DNA of 64,000 nucleotides. Source: Amycolatopsis balhimycina FH 1894. Lineage in GTDB: Bacteria; Actinomycetota; Actinomycetes; Mycobacteriales; Pseudonocardiaceae. The stretch is from assembly GCF_000384295.1 (NCBI RefSeq), contig NZ_KB913037.1, positions 6,258,822-6,322,821 of the forward strand. Reading direction: 5' to 3'. A program made the translations under genes and the position numbers. Of this stretch, positions 42,121-51,106 are shown in pieces (positions within the stretch are counted from its first letter, which is position 1; each line of letters starts with the position of its first letter). The notes beneath the pieces were generated by a model. It had not been told where the DNA came from. It did not search any database and worked only from the letters and a program-made list of their open reading frames with translations.

Positions 42121-43620
42121 ATGACCGAGTCCACACTCGCCGTCGCGCCGTCGGGGGACGCGCGCGCCGCCGAGAACCCCCACCACGCCAGACGCTGGCT
42201 GATCCTGGTGATGATCGGGATCGCCCAGCTGATGGTCGTGCTGGACGCGACCGTCGTGAACATCGCGCTGCCGTCCGCCCAGGTCGACCTGGGCTTCTCC
42301 AACGACGCCCGCCAGTGGGTCGTCACGGCGTATGCGCTCGCGTTCGGCAGCCTGCTGCTGCTCGGCGGGCGGCTCGCGGACGTCTTCGGCCGCAAGAACG
42401 CCCTGCTCGTCGGCCTGGCCGGCTTCGCCGCGGTGTCCGCGCTCGGGGGCGCGGCGACCAACATCGAAATGCTGCTGGTCGCCCGGGCGGCCCAGGGCGT
42501 GTTCGGCGCGCTGCTCGCGCCCGCCACGCTTTCGCTGCTCACCACGACGTTCACCGACCCGAAGGAACGCGGCCGCGCGTTCGGCGTCTTCGGCGCCATC
42601 GGCGGTGGCGGCGCGGCGGTCGGGCTGCTGCTCGGCGGTGTGCTCACCGAGTACCTCGACTGGCGCTGGTGCATGTTCGTGAACATCATCTTCGCCGTCA
42701 TCGCGTTCGCCGGCAGCTCGATCCTGCTGAGCAACCAGAAGGACGGCGGCCCGCGGCCGAAGCTGGACCTGCCGGGCACGGTGACGGCGTCGGCCGGTCT
42801 GTTCGCCCTGGTCTACGGCTTCGCGAACGCCGCGTCGGACTCGTGGTCGGCGGTGTCGGTCTGGGGCTTCCTGACCGCGGGCGTGGTGCTGCTGGGCGTG
42901 TTCGTGTGGCTGCAGCAGCGCGTCGAGCACCCGCTGCTGCCGCTGCGCGTGCTGCTCGACCGGGACCGCGGCGGCTCGTACCTGGCGATGTTCCTGCTCG
43001 CCATCGGGATGTTCGCGATCTTCCTGTTCCTGACGTTCTACGTGCAGCAGAACCTGCAGTTCACGCCGATCCAGAGCGGCGTCGGGTTCCTGCCGATGGT
43101 GGCGACGCTGATGCTGTCCGCCACGTCGGCGACGGCCGTGCTCCTGCCGCGGTTCGGCCCCCGGCCGCTGGTGCCGACCGGCATGGCGATCGCCGCCGGC
43201 GGCCTCTTCTGGTTGAGCGGGATCGGCCTCGACAGCACGTACGCCTCCGGTGTCCTGGGCCCGCTCCTGGTGATGGGCTTCGGCATCGGGCTGGCGATGG
43301 CGCCGGCGATGAGCGTCGCGACGTTCGGCGTCGAGGCGCACGACGCGGGTGTCGCGTCGGCGGCGGTGAACACGATGCAGCAGGTCGGCGGTTCGATCGG
43401 CACGGCACTGCTCTCGACGCTCGCCGGTAACGCGGCGACGGCCTTCGTCGCGGGCAAGGTCCCGACCCCGCAGCTCGCGGCCGAAGCGTCGATCGAGAGC
43501 TACACGACGGCGTTCACCTGGGCCGCCGTGATCTTCGTGGCGGGCGCGGTGTTGAGCGCGCTGCTGCTGCGCCCGGGCGTCCCGAAGGGCGAAGCGGCGC
43601 CGGGCGCCGTCCACATGTAG
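42121..43620 (+). CDS. DHA2-family MFS multidrug transporter (EmrB/QacA type)
   Basis: A 499-aa proton-driven efflux pump with about 14 helices. QLMVVLDATVVNIALPS is the DHA2 motif D1, and LGGRLADVFGRKNALL is motif A. A motif C region lies near IGGGGAAVGLLLGG. It is divergent from its probable TetR repressor. A perfect 30-bp palindromic terminator follows. Confidence 0.9.
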   Translation: MTESTLAVAPSGDARAAENPHHARRWLILVMIGIAQLMVVLDATVVNIALPSAQVDLGFSNDARQWVVTAYALAFGSLLLLGGRLADVFGRKNALLVGLAGFAAVSALGGAATNIEMLLVARAAQGVFGALLAPATLSLLTTTFTDPKERGRAFGVFGAIGGGGAAVGLLLGGVLTEYLDWRWCMFVNIIFAVIAFAGSSILLSNQKDGGPRPKLDLPGTVTASAGLFALVYGFANAASDSWSAVSVWGFLTAGVVLLGVFVWLQQRVEHPLLPLRVLLDRDRGGSYLAMFLLAIGMFAIFLFLTFYVQQNLQFTPIQSGVGFLPMVATLMLSATSATAVLLPRFGPRPLVPTGMAIAAGGLFWLSGIGLDSTYASGVLGPLLVMGFGIGLAMAPAMSVATFGVEAHDAGVASAAVNTMQQVGGSIGTALLSTLAGNAATAFVAGKVPTPQLAAEASIESYTTAFTWAAVIFVAGAVLSALLLRPGVPKGEAAPGAVHM

Positions 43621-43629
43621 TTCCCGTTG

Positions 43630-43661
43630 CGTGAACGGGCCTCCCGGGAGGCCCGTTCACG
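43630..43661. terminator. Bidirectional terminator between MFS and response regulator
   Basis: GTGAACGGGCCTCCC (43631-43645) and GGGAGGCCCGTTCAC (43646-43660) form a perfect, loop-free dyad, extendable by one pair. The MFS gene stops 10 bp before it and the convergent response-regulator gene stops inside it. Confidence 0.8.
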
Positions 43662-44313
43662 TCACGAGGCCGTGGCGGTAGGCGTAGACGACGGCCTGGA
43701 CGCGGTCGCGCAGCTCGAGCTTGGTGAGGATGCGCGACACGAACGTCTTGACGGTTTCCGGGCTGATCACGAGACTCGCGGCGATTTCGCCGTTCGAAAG
43801 GCCGTCGGCGATGAGCCGGAGGACCTCCAGTTCGCGAGGCGTCAACCGAAGTTCGGGTGTCGTGCCGGTGGGCCGGATGCGGGCCGCGTGGCGCCCCACC
43901 AGCTGGCGCGTCACTTCCGGGTCCAGCAGGGCCGCGCCCGAGGCGACGGTCCGGATCCCGTGCAGCAGCTGATCCGGCGGCGCGTCCTTGAGCAGGAACC
44001 CGCTCGCCCCCGCGCGCAGTGCCTCGTAGACGTACTCGTCGAGGTTGAACGTCGTCAGCACGAGCACCTTGACCGGGTGCGGGACGCCGGCGCCGGCCAG
44101 CAGGCGGGTGGCTTCGATGCCGTCGAGCACCGGCATGCGCACGTCCATCACGATGACGTCCGGGCGCAGCTTCCCGGCGAGGTCGACCGCGGCGCGCCCG
44201 TTCCCGCATTCGCCCACCACCTCGAAGTCGGGTTGCGCGCCGATGATCGTGACGAGCCCGGTGCGGATCAGCATCTGGTCGTCGCAGACCAGGACCCGGA
44301 TCGGCGCGGTCAC
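43657..44313 (-). CDS. NarL/LuxR-family response regulator
   Basis: A 218-aa response regulator. Receiver domain: IRVLVCDDQMLIRTGL (acidic pair) and VIVMDVRMPVLDG (phospho-Asp), with conserved VLVLTTF and LLKDAPP. Output domain: LTPRELEVLRLIADGLSNGEIAASLVISPETVKTFVSRIL, a LuxR-type helix-turn-helix. GTG overlaps the kinase stop (GTGA). Third gene of the CPBP protease-kinase-regulator operon. Confidence 0.92.
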   Translation of the reverse strand: MTAPIRVLVCDDQMLIRTGLVTIIGAQPDFEVVGECGNGRAAVDLAGKLRPDVIVMDVRMPVLDGIEATRLLAGAGVPHPVKVLVLTTFNLDEYVYEALRAGASGFLLKDAPPDQLLHGIRTVASGAALLDPEVTRQLVGRHAARIRPTGTTPELRLTPRELEVLRLIADGLSNGEIAASLVISPETVKTFVSRILTKLELRDRVQAVVYAYRHGLVT

Positions 44314-45455
44314 GACCGGTTCCCCGTCGGAATCCGTGCCCGGACGACGAAACCCGCGCCGGCCTGCTCCGCGCTGAAGTCGCCGCCCAGGACGCGAACC
44401 CGTTCGCGGAGGCCGGCGAGACCCCGCCCGCTCCCGCCGGGGGACGCGTCCCGCGAACCGGAGCCGTCCGTGCCGACCTCCACCTCGATCTCCCGTTCGT
44501 CGTGGCGGACCCGGACCGACGTCCGGCTGCCGTGCGCGTGCTTGAGGGCGTTCGTCAGAGCTTCCTGTACGACCCGGTAGGCCACGAGGTCGGCGCTGCC
44601 CGCCGACTCCGCCGCCGTGCCCTCCTCGGCGAACTCCACCGGCTGCCCGGCCTCGCGGGCGTGCTCCACGAGCGTGCGCAGGCCGCCCGGCGGCGGCGTG
44701 ATTCCGGGGCCGTGGTCGGGGTTGAGCAGGTCGAGCAGGTGGCGCAGGTCGGCGATGGCGCGGCGGCCGGTGCCGGTGATCGCGGTCAGCGTCTGGTCGA
44801 GGCGATCGGGCGCGGCGGTGAGGTAGCGGGCCGCCTCGGCCTGCACGACCATCGCCGTCACGTGGTGGGTGACGACGTCGTGGAGTTCGCGGGCGATGCG
44901 GATGCGTTCGGTGGCACGGGTGTCCTCGGCGACGCGGCGACGGCGGCCCGCTTCCGCGGCACGGGTGGCGCGCAGCCACGACCCGGTCCCCGCCGCGAAC
45001 ACCAGCAGCAGGAAGAACGTCACGAACTCGGCGGGCGGCTCCGAACCGAGCCGGAAGAGGACGACGGCCAGCGGCACGTACGCGACTGAGAACAGCAATG
45101 CGGTGACACGCCGGCGTCGCTCCAGGTGGGCGCCCGCGCTCATCAGCGCGACGGCCAGCGCGGCGCCGGCGACCGAGTGGTAGCCGCGGAGCTGGTCGAC
45201 GGCGAAGCCGAGCGACACCAGCGTGAGGCAGAGGGCCGGCCACCGCCGCCGCACGGCGAGCGGGAGGGATTCGAGGAGGACCACCACGACGGCCAGCGCG
45301 TCGAAGGGGCGCGCCGGCACACCGCCGAGCTCCGTCCCGTGGCTCTGGAACGCCGGCACGAACGACGCCGCCAGGAACGCCAACCCGAGCGGGAGGTCCC
45401 GGACCACGACGTCGAGCCGGCGCCACCGCGCCAGGGCCGGCCGGTGATCGATCAC
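44310..45455 (-). CDS. NarL-type sensor histidine kinase
   Basis: A 381-aa HPK7-family kinase. Five or so N-terminal helices (about residues 20-150) are followed by a dimerisation/phosphoacceptor segment RIRIARELHDVVTHHVTAM (His in ELHDVV) and an HATPase domain (VVQEALTNALKHAH and GRGLAGLRERV). There is no large extracellular sensor, so the cue is probably sensed in the membrane. GTG start overlaps the upstream CPBP gene by 4 bp. Confidence 0.9.
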   Translation of the reverse strand: MIDHRPALARWRRLDVVVRDLPLGLAFLAASFVPAFQSHGTELGGVPARPFDALAVVVVLLESLPLAVRRRWPALCLTLVSLGFAVDQLRGYHSVAGAALAVALMSAGAHLERRRRVTALLFSVAYVPLAVVLFRLGSEPPAEFVTFFLLLVFAAGTGSWLRATRAAEAGRRRRVAEDTRATERIRIARELHDVVTHHVTAMVVQAEAARYLTAAPDRLDQTLTAITGTGRRAIADLRHLLDLLNPDHGPGITPPPGGLRTLVEHAREAGQPVEFAEEGTAAESAGSADLVAYRVVQEALTNALKHAHGSRTSVRVRHDEREIEVEVGTDGSGSRDASPGGSGRGLAGLRERVRVLGGDFSAEQAGAGFVVRARIPTGNRS

Positions 45456-46282
45456 CGGGAAAGTGTATTCGCGTCGGCCTGTTCCGTGCCGCGGCCGCGG
45501 GGCACCAGATTGCCGCGCCGGTGGGCCAGCCACAGGAAAGCGCCCGTCGCCAGGACGCAGAACAGCACCGAGTAAAGGCTGCCCTCCGGGCCGAACTTGC
45601 CGCCGGTGACGGCCGCAGAACCCGACGTCGCGGCGTCCAGCAGGCCCTGCGGGGTGCCGTTGCCCGAGACCTCCGTGCCGAAGATGCCGGCCATGGCGAA
45701 GTTCCAGCCGAAGTGCAGGCCGATCGGGAGCCACAGCTTGCGGGTGGCGACGTACGCGGAGGTCAGCAGGCCACCGGCCTCGATCGCGATGGCGACGGCG
45801 CCCCACAGCGACGCATCCGCGTTGAACAAGTGCACCAGGCCGAACAGGACACCGGTCAGCACCAGGGCGATCCACGTGCCCGTGCGTTCTTCGACGATGC
45901 GGAACAGGACGCCGCGGAACAGCAGCTCCTCCGTCACCGCGGCGGCGGCCATGAAGCCGACGAGCCCCACCGCGGCCGGCACCGAGCCCCAGCCGCGGAC
46001 CTCGTAGTCGCCGAGCAAGGCGATGTTCGCGATGACGAGCCCGACCAGCGCGACCCCGATCAGCGCGCCCCGGCCGAACGCGAGCCGGGCGCCCGGCCGG
46101 CTCAACTCCGTGACCGGCCGGTGCTCGGTCCGCCGCACCACCCAGCGGTAGACGAGCACGGCGAGCACGGCGGTCAGGGCCCCGAGGACGAGCGTCAGCC
46201 ACGGATTCCCCACCGCGTTGACGGCCTGACCACCGAGGAAGGCGACCGCGGCGACGGCCAGGAACTGCCAGACCAGCCTCAT
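45452..46282 (-). CDS. CPBP family intramembrane metalloprotease
   Basis: A 276-aa CAAX-protease/bacteriocin-processing (Abi) family membrane protein with about seven helices. Catalytic motifs: TEELLFRG (EExxxR), FGLVHLFN (FxxxH) and HFGWNFAMAG. It is translationally coupled to a sensor kinase and response regulator, which suggests a role in processing or sensing an envelope signal. The substrate is unknown. Confidence 0.85.
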   Translation of the reverse strand: MRLVWQFLAVAAVAFLGGQAVNAVGNPWLTLVLGALTAVLAVLVYRWVVRRTEHRPVTELSRPGARLAFGRGALIGVALVGLVIANIALLGDYEVRGWGSVPAAVGLVGFMAAAAVTEELLFRGVLFRIVEERTGTWIALVLTGVLFGLVHLFNADASLWGAVAIAIEAGGLLTSAYVATRKLWLPIGLHFGWNFAMAGIFGTEVSGNGTPQGLLDAATSGSAAVTGGKFGPEGSLYSVLFCVLATGAFLWLAHRRGNLVPRGRGTEQADANTLSR

Positions 46283-46464
46283 GAAGAACTCCTTCGAATC
46301 TCGCGGGCCTGCGTGCCGCGGCTGTGAAGAACGCTAGGGATCCGGCGGCCGGGAATCGTCACCACGCGGTGGACACTCGCGCGTAGCTCGCACGGGGGAC
46401 AATCGCTTGAACCTTTCCGGCCCTCCGCGCACTAGTAAGGGGAGAGCGGGGGAAGGAGAGCAGG

Positions 46465-46959
46465 GTGGCGACGTCGAGAGACCTCGATTTCAGCGAGTAC
46501 TTCGCCGCGCGGGTCCAGCGGTTCCGCCGGGTGGCCTTTGCCTTCTGCGGCGACTGGCACGGCGCAGAAGACCTGGTCCAGGCCATGTTCGTCCAGCTGT
46601 ACCGGCGCTGGCGGCGGGTGCGGCCGGACACCGTCGACGCGTACGCGCGCCGCATCCTGCTCAACCTGTTCCTCGCCGGGCAGCGGCGGTCCGGGCGGGA
46701 GTACGTGGTGTCGTTCCCGCCGGATTGGGAGTCGCCACCGGGGCGGGACACGTCGCTGCGTCTCGACGTGGAGCGCGCGCTGGCCGGGTTGACGCCTCGC
46801 CAGCGCGCGATGGTGGTGCTGCGGTTCCTCGAAGACCTCCCGGTGACGGAGGTCGCGGCACTGCTCGGCGTCGCCGAAGGCACGGTCAAGTCCCAGACGG
46901 CCCGCGGGGTCGAGGCCTTGCGCGCGGCCCTGCCGGCGCCGACTACGGAGGAGTCGTGA
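46465..46959 (+). CDS. SigE-family (Streptomyces-type) ECF sigma factor
   Basis: A 164-aa ECF factor distinct from the SigE above. Region 2: FAFCGDWHGAEDLVQAMFVQLYRRWRRV and AYARRILLNLFLAGQRR. Region 4: LTPRQRAMVVLRFLEDLPVTEVAALLGVAEGTVKSQTARGVEAL. These match the SigE-family (SACE/Streptomyces) ECF group normally encoded beside a membrane regulator. Its stop overlaps the start of the next gene by one base. Confidence 0.88.
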   Translation: MATSRDLDFSEYFAARVQRFRRVAFAFCGDWHGAEDLVQAMFVQLYRRWRRVRPDTVDAYARRILLNLFLAGQRRSGREYVVSFPPDWESPPGRDTSLRLDVERALAGLTPRQRAMVVLRFLEDLPVTEVAALLGVAEGTVKSQTARGVEALRAALPAPTTEES

Positions 46960-47708
46960 TGGAAGACGTCCGGTCCGTGTTGACGGCGTACGTGACCGAA
47001 GGCGAACCGCCGATCGGCCTGTCCGGGGAGGAAGTGCTTTCGGCAGCGCGCCTTTCGCGCCGGCGGTACCTGCTCACGGGGGCGGCGGCGCTGGCGGTGG
47101 TGGTCCTCGCGCTGACGCTGGCGGTGGTGGTCCTGCCGCACCGGGGTCAGGTGGCCGGCGCGCCGTGCCCGACGGCGTCGGACACCCGCGCGGCGCTGGT
47201 CGATCGGCTCAGCTGCGTGGTGGGCCGCGCGGTGCGCGCGTTGCTGTCCCCGGACGCGCAGATCACCCGGTTGACGATCCCGGGGGAGACCCCGCCGGAC
47301 GACCCGTTCCACCTGATCGCCGACCCGGCCGGCGACTCGCCCCGGCCTCGGGACGCGTTGTTCCACATGGGGGTCCGGGTGACCGACGCCCAGGGGACCG
47401 GGTCCGTGTACATCCTGATCGTGCCCAGCGCCAACTCGGGTGGCCCGCCGTGCGAAGAACCGGAGGAGATCGTCTGCCGCACGGAACCGACGCCCCAGGG
47501 ACTGCTGTGGCTGTCGACGTTGCGCTCCGGCGACGTCCTGACCCACCGCGTGGCACTGGCCGCGCCGGACGCGGTCGTGCAGTTCTGGTCGAACAACAGC
47601 GGAGTGCTGCAGCAGATGGGCGTCCGCCTGCCGAAGCAGCGCCCGGAGCCGACGCTGACACTGGATCAGGTGCGGCAGCTGGCACTGACACCCGGATTGG
47701 GGTTCTAG
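46959..47708 (+). CDS. Single-pass membrane partner of the ECF sigma factor
   Basis: A 249-aa protein of no recognised family: a cytosolic N-terminus of about 45 residues (MEDVRSVLTAYVTEGEPPIGL), one transmembrane helix (YLLTGAAALAVVVLALTLAVVVL), and an extracytoplasmic domain of about 180 residues with paired cysteines. The layout is that of a membrane anti-sigma or signal partner, though no zinc motif is present. ATG lies 5 nt after GGAGGAG and overlaps the sigma stop. Confidence 0.65.
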   Translation: MEDVRSVLTAYVTEGEPPIGLSGEEVLSAARLSRRRYLLTGAAALAVVVLALTLAVVVLPHRGQVAGAPCPTASDTRAALVDRLSCVVGRAVRALLSPDAQITRLTIPGETPPDDPFHLIADPAGDSPRPRDALFHMGVRVTDAQGTGSVYILIVPSANSGGPPCEEPEEIVCRTEPTPQGLLWLSTLRSGDVLTHRVALAAPDAVVQFWSNNSGVLQQMGVRLPKQRPEPTLTLDQVRQLALTPGLGF

Positions 47709-47714
47709 AACCGG

Positions 47715-48767
47715 TCAGGGGACCAGTGCCACGAAGCCGAGGCCCGTCGTCCGCTCCGCCAGATCGAGGGCGGCCGCCGGGTCGTCCAGGCCGACCGTCA
47801 GCAGCTCGATCGCCGAGAGGTCCAGGAGCCCGGAGCGGACCAGGTTCCACACCGTGGTCACCGTCGCTTCGTCGCTCATCCAGGAGCCGCGCAGGGTGAG
47901 CCTGCGGTGCATCAGGTCGCCGTACGGGATGGGGAGATCCTGGCGTACCCCGCCGATGAGCACCAGGGTGCCGCGCACCCGCAAGCTGTCGTAGGCGGCC
48001 ATGGTCGCGTCCGCCGCCGGCGTGGCGCCGAGGGCGTCGAGGGCCACGTCCACCGGGCCGATGCCCGCCGCGTCCGTCGCGCGGTCGCCGGTCAGCCGGT
48101 GGACGCGCACGCGGGAGCCGAGCCCGGCCAGCCGGTCGAGCGCCCGCTCGTCGCGGCCCACCGCCGTCACGGTCGCCGCGCCTTCCGCCAGCGCCACCAG
48201 CACCGCCGCGCCGCCCAGCTGGCCCGTCGCCCCGATCACCGCGACGTCGCGGCCGGTCAGCGGACCCGCCGCGTGCAGGCCCGAGGCGGCGATGCAGAGC
48301 CACGGCAGGAACCCCAGCCGGGCCGGGTCCGGGTAGGTCTCCGCGCCGGGTAGCTTGATCAGCGTCTCCTTGGCGCAGAGCGCTTTCTCGGCGAAGACGC
48401 CGTCGCGCCACACCGCGCGCATGCGATCCGTGCGCTCGCTGCCGGTGCCGGAACCGCCGAGGCCGACCCAGCCCACCAGGATCTCGTCGCCGCCACCCGC
48501 GTCGAGCAGCGCCGTGTCCAGCACGACGTCGCCCGGGGCGACGTGGAACACGTCGGGCGCGACGCCGGTCACCCGCCCGACGCAGGACGGGCCCAGGGTC
48601 AGGGGGACCGGCAGGCCACCGCGGTTCCCCCGCACCACCGCTTTCGTGTACGCCGGGAGGTGCGCGGCGAGCACCTCGACGAGTACGCCACCGCCCTGGA
48701 GAGCAGGCGCCGGCACTTCGGAGAGGCGTACGTCGTCGTCTTGTGCAGCAACAGTCCAAGCTCGCAT
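47715..48767 (-). CDS. MDR-superfamily zinc-type alcohol dehydrogenase/quinone oxidoreductase-like protein
   Basis: A 350-aa medium-chain dehydrogenase. It has a GroES-like N-terminal half (LTLGPSCVGRVTGVAPDVFHVAPGDVVL) and a Rossmann domain with VIGATGQLGGAAVLVALAEGA, giving the cofactor-binding GxxGxxG. Catalytic-zinc Cys/His-Glu and structural-zinc cysteines are not clearly present, so a zinc-free quinone-oxidoreductase-like enzyme is likely. It is divergent from an MmyB-type regulator that may control it. Confidence 0.8.
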   Translation of the reverse strand: MRAWTVAAQDDDVRLSEVPAPALQGGGVLVEVLAAHLPAYTKAVVRGNRGGLPVPLTLGPSCVGRVTGVAPDVFHVAPGDVVLDTALLDAGGGDEILVGWVGLGGSGTGSERTDRMRAVWRDGVFAEKALCAKETLIKLPGAETYPDPARLGFLPWLCIAASGLHAAGPLTGRDVAVIGATGQLGGAAVLVALAEGAATVTAVGRDERALDRLAGLGSRVRVHRLTGDRATDAAGIGPVDVALDALGATPAADATMAAYDSLRVRGTLVLIGGVRQDLPIPYGDLMHRRLTLRGSWMSDEATVTTVWNLVRSGLLDLSAIELLTVGLDDPAAALDLAERTTGLGFVALVP

Positions 48768-48792
48768 GAGGCCAGCCTCGCGGCTCGTTAAG

Positions 48793-48819
48793 CTGGTATC
48801 CAGAATCGCGTTGTTCTGG
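48793..48819. promoter_or_regulatory. Candidate operator between dehydrogenase and MmyB-type regulator
   Basis: Overlapping dyads: CTGGTATCCAG (48793-48803), then CCAGAA (48800-48805) with TTCTGG (48814-48819) around an 8-bp spacer. They lie in the 68-bp divergent gap, just upstream of the regulator's ribosome site (GGAGG). Likely target of the adjacent XRE regulator. Confidence 0.45.
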
Positions 48820-48835
48820 TACTGGAGGTTCCAGG

Positions 48836-49591
48836 ATGAACATCGAGCTGGGCGCGTTCCTGCGCAGCCGCCGGGAGCGGGTCGCCCCGGCCGACGCGGG
48901 CCTGCCGGTCACCGGGCGCCGCCGGACCCCCGGGCTGCGCCGCGAGGAACTGGCCCTGCTGGCCGGCATCAGCGCCACCTGGCTCACCTACCTCGAGCAG
49001 GGCCGTGACGTCCGCCCCTCCGGCCAGGTGCTCGACTCCCTGGCCCGGGCGCTGCGGCTGACCGGCGCCGAGCGGGAGCACCTGCACCGCCTCGCCGGCG
49101 GAGGAACGTCGCCCGAGGAGGACACCCCCGAGGAGGTCGCGCCCGAGGTCGCGGGGGTCCCGGCGTTGCTGGGCGACAACCCCGCGTACGTCACCGGCAT
49201 CTGTTACGACGTCCTCGCGCACAACGACGCCGCCGCGGAGCTGCTGCGGGGCATCGGACCGGGCGGCAACGTCGTGCGCTGGGTGTTCACCGAGCCCGCC
49301 GCCCGCGAAGTACTCCTCGACTGGGAGCGGGAGGCGCGCGCGATCCTGGCCCGGCTGCGGGCGATCGCGGGGCGGCATCCCGGCCACCCACGCGTGACCC
49401 GGCTCGTGGCCGAGCTGACCGAGGCGAGCCCCGAGGTGCGCGACTGGTGGCCGCGGCACGACATCCAGTTCAGCCACGCGGGCCACAAGCGCTTCCGGCA
49501 CCCCCGGCTGGGCGTCGTCACCATGACGCACGCCGCGTTCCACGTCGCCGAGCGGCCCGAGCAGACGCTGGTGGTCTACCGCCTGCCGTGA
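48836..49591 (+). CDS. XRE regulator with MmyB-like ligand-binding domain
   Basis: A 251-aa regulator: an XRE helix-turn-helix beginning LGAFLRSRRERVAPADAGLP and RRTPGLRREELALLAGISATWLTYLEQGRDVRPS, followed by the MmyB PAS-like domain (VLAHNDAAAELLRG, WVFTEPAARE, HDIQFSHAGHKRFRHPRLG). Such proteins typically control an adjacent, divergent dehydrogenase gene, as here. ATG lies 7 nt after GGAGG. Convergent with the ParB-like gene with a 4-bp gap. Confidence 0.88.
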   Translation: MNIELGAFLRSRRERVAPADAGLPVTGRRRTPGLRREELALLAGISATWLTYLEQGRDVRPSGQVLDSLARALRLTGAEREHLHRLAGGGTSPEEDTPEEVAPEVAGVPALLGDNPAYVTGICYDVLAHNDAAAELLRGIGPGGNVVRWVFTEPAAREVLLDWEREARAILARLRAIAGRHPGHPRVTRLVAELTEASPEVRDWWPRHDIQFSHAGHKRFRHPRLGVVTMTHAAFHVAERPEQTLVVYRLP

Positions 49592-49595
49592 GTGC

Positions 49596-50435
49596 CTACT
49601 GCCGGCGGGAGCGCAGCCGCTCGATGACTTCGTCGTCCCACCGGTGGGTCCGGATCAGCCGGTACCGTTCCGCGGCCACCCACATGTACGCCTCGGCGTC
49701 GGTCCGGTCGCCGACCAGCCCCGCCTGCCGCAGCATCCCCACGACCGGGACGAACTCCTCGTCGAACCACCGCTGCGCCACGCTCGCCCGGTCGCAGAAC
49801 TTGCCCTCGTCCTGCATCAGCCGGAAACCCCACGCCTCCACGTGCTCACCCAGCTTCGCGTAGTCCCACGGGTCCGACACGATCACCGACGCCCGCGCGT
49901 GGCCGGCCAGCGGGACGCGCTCCAGGAACAGCCTGCGGTAGTCCTTGACGATCAGGTCGCCGCGGTGGCGGATGCCGCTCGGGTCCAGCTTGGTCTTCAC
50001 GACCGTCACCGAAGCCTCTATTGTGGACAGTCCCTGCGCCAGCGCGACCGACACCCGGTGGTGGCCGTCGATGATGAAGTGCAGCTCGCCGACGCGGTAG
50101 ACCTCGATCGGCGGGATCTCCTCGCCGCGGCGGGCGGCCAGCGCCAGGCGTTCCCAGCGCTCGCGGACGCGGGCGGACGTCGGGCGGAAGCGGCGGTCGA
50201 AGTCGCGGCTGCGGTCGACCGTGCCCGCGATCGAGTCCAGCTTGATCACCCGCAGCCCGATCCGGTGCTCGCCGAGGTAGCCGAGCGCCTCCACGACCTC
50301 GTGGAAGGGCAGCATGATGTTGACGTCGTCGGGCTCGCGGCGCAGCCACGTCGAAAGCCTCGACAGCACCTGGCCCCGGCGGGCGCGGAGGAAGTCGTTC
50401 TCCGCGTCGGCGCGGGGAAACCCCGTCTCTTTCAT
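49596..50435 (-). CDS. ParB/sulfiredoxin-fold nuclease-like protein
   Basis: A 279-aa protein whose centre (EEIPPIEVYRVGELHFIIDGHHRVSVALAQG, about residues 105-135) is the ParB/Srx-like fold with the GHHR nucleotide-binding motif. The N-terminus is helical and Arg-rich. It lacks the helix-turn-helix of plasmid ParB, so it is not a partition protein; similar proteins are of unknown function. ATG overlaps the stop of the metallophosphoesterase gene. Confidence 0.7.
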   Translation of the reverse strand: MKETGFPRADAENDFLRARRGQVLSRLSTWLRREPDDVNIMLPFHEVVEALGYLGEHRIGLRVIKLDSIAGTVDRSRDFDRRFRPTSARVRERWERLALAARRGEEIPPIEVYRVGELHFIIDGHHRVSVALAQGLSTIEASVTVVKTKLDPSGIRHRGDLIVKDYRRLFLERVPLAGHARASVIVSDPWDYAKLGEHVEAWGFRLMQDEGKFCDRASVAQRWFDEEFVPVVGMLRQAGLVGDRTDAEAYMWVAAERYRLIRTHRWDDEVIERLRSRRQ

Positions 50436-51082
50436 GAGAACTCCATGATCCGGTGGCCCACCACGTTGCGGATCCGGGTTTCGCCGGCGACCCGGTCCGG
50501 CACCGGCTCGCCGTGGGGGTGGATGTGCCCGTGCAGCAGCCATTTCGGGCGCAGGGTGGCGATCGTGGAGTGCAGGCACGCGAACCCGCGGTGCGGCGGG
50601 TCCGGCCGGTCGCCGAGGTTCAGCGGCGGCGAGTGCGTCAGCAGCACGTCGACGTCGCGGCCGTCGCGCCACCGCCGCCACTTCGCGCGCCGCACCAGGC
50701 CGCGGGCCCGGCGGGCCTGCTGGCGCTGCGTCCACTGGTTCGGCCCGTCGTTGTAGCGGATCGAACCGCCGAGCCCGGCGAACCGCAGCCCGGCGACGTC
50801 GACGATCCGGCCGTCGGCGTTGACACCGCCCGCCGGGCCCGGCCACGCCGTCGGGAAACCGTCCTTTATGGACAGTCCGCCGTAGCGTGTGTAGCCGCTC
50901 AGGTCGGGGTCGTGGTTGCCGGGCACGAACACGCACGGCGCGTCGAGCGCGCTGGCCAGGAACGCGAGGTAGTCGTAGGGGAGGTCGCCGGCGCCGATGA
51001 CGAGGTCGACGGAGAGGGCGCGGACCGCGTCGGTCCACAACCGCTCGTCCACCTCGTCGGCGACCACCAGCGCTTTCGGCAT
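50432..51082 (-). CDS. Metallophosphoesterase
   Basis: A 216-aa calcineurin-like phosphoesterase. Metal ligands are in GAGDLPYD, VPGNHDPD, LLTHSPPL and HGHIHPHG; the first DxH is weak (VVADEVDE), so the first metal site may be altered. The substrate is unknown. It lies between corA (with a small membrane ORF) and the ParB-like gene, in an apparent operon. Confidence 0.85.
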   Translation of the reverse strand: MPKALVVADEVDERLWTDAVRALSVDLVIGAGDLPYDYLAFLASALDAPCVFVPGNHDPDLSGYTRYGGLSIKDGFPTAWPGPAGGVNADGRIVDVAGLRFAGLGGSIRYNDGPNQWTQRQQARRARGLVRRAKWRRWRDGRDVDVLLTHSPPLNLGDRPDPPHRGFACLHSTIATLRPKWLLHGHIHPHGEPVPDRVAGETRIRNVVGHRIMEFS

Positions 51083-51106
51083 GGATCCAGGGTACGACGC
51101 CGGGCG

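Noticed and set aside
46360-46371. CACCACGCGGTG dyad upstream of the ECF sigma gene
   Set aside because: Only 4-bp arms in GC-rich DNA; expected often by chance.
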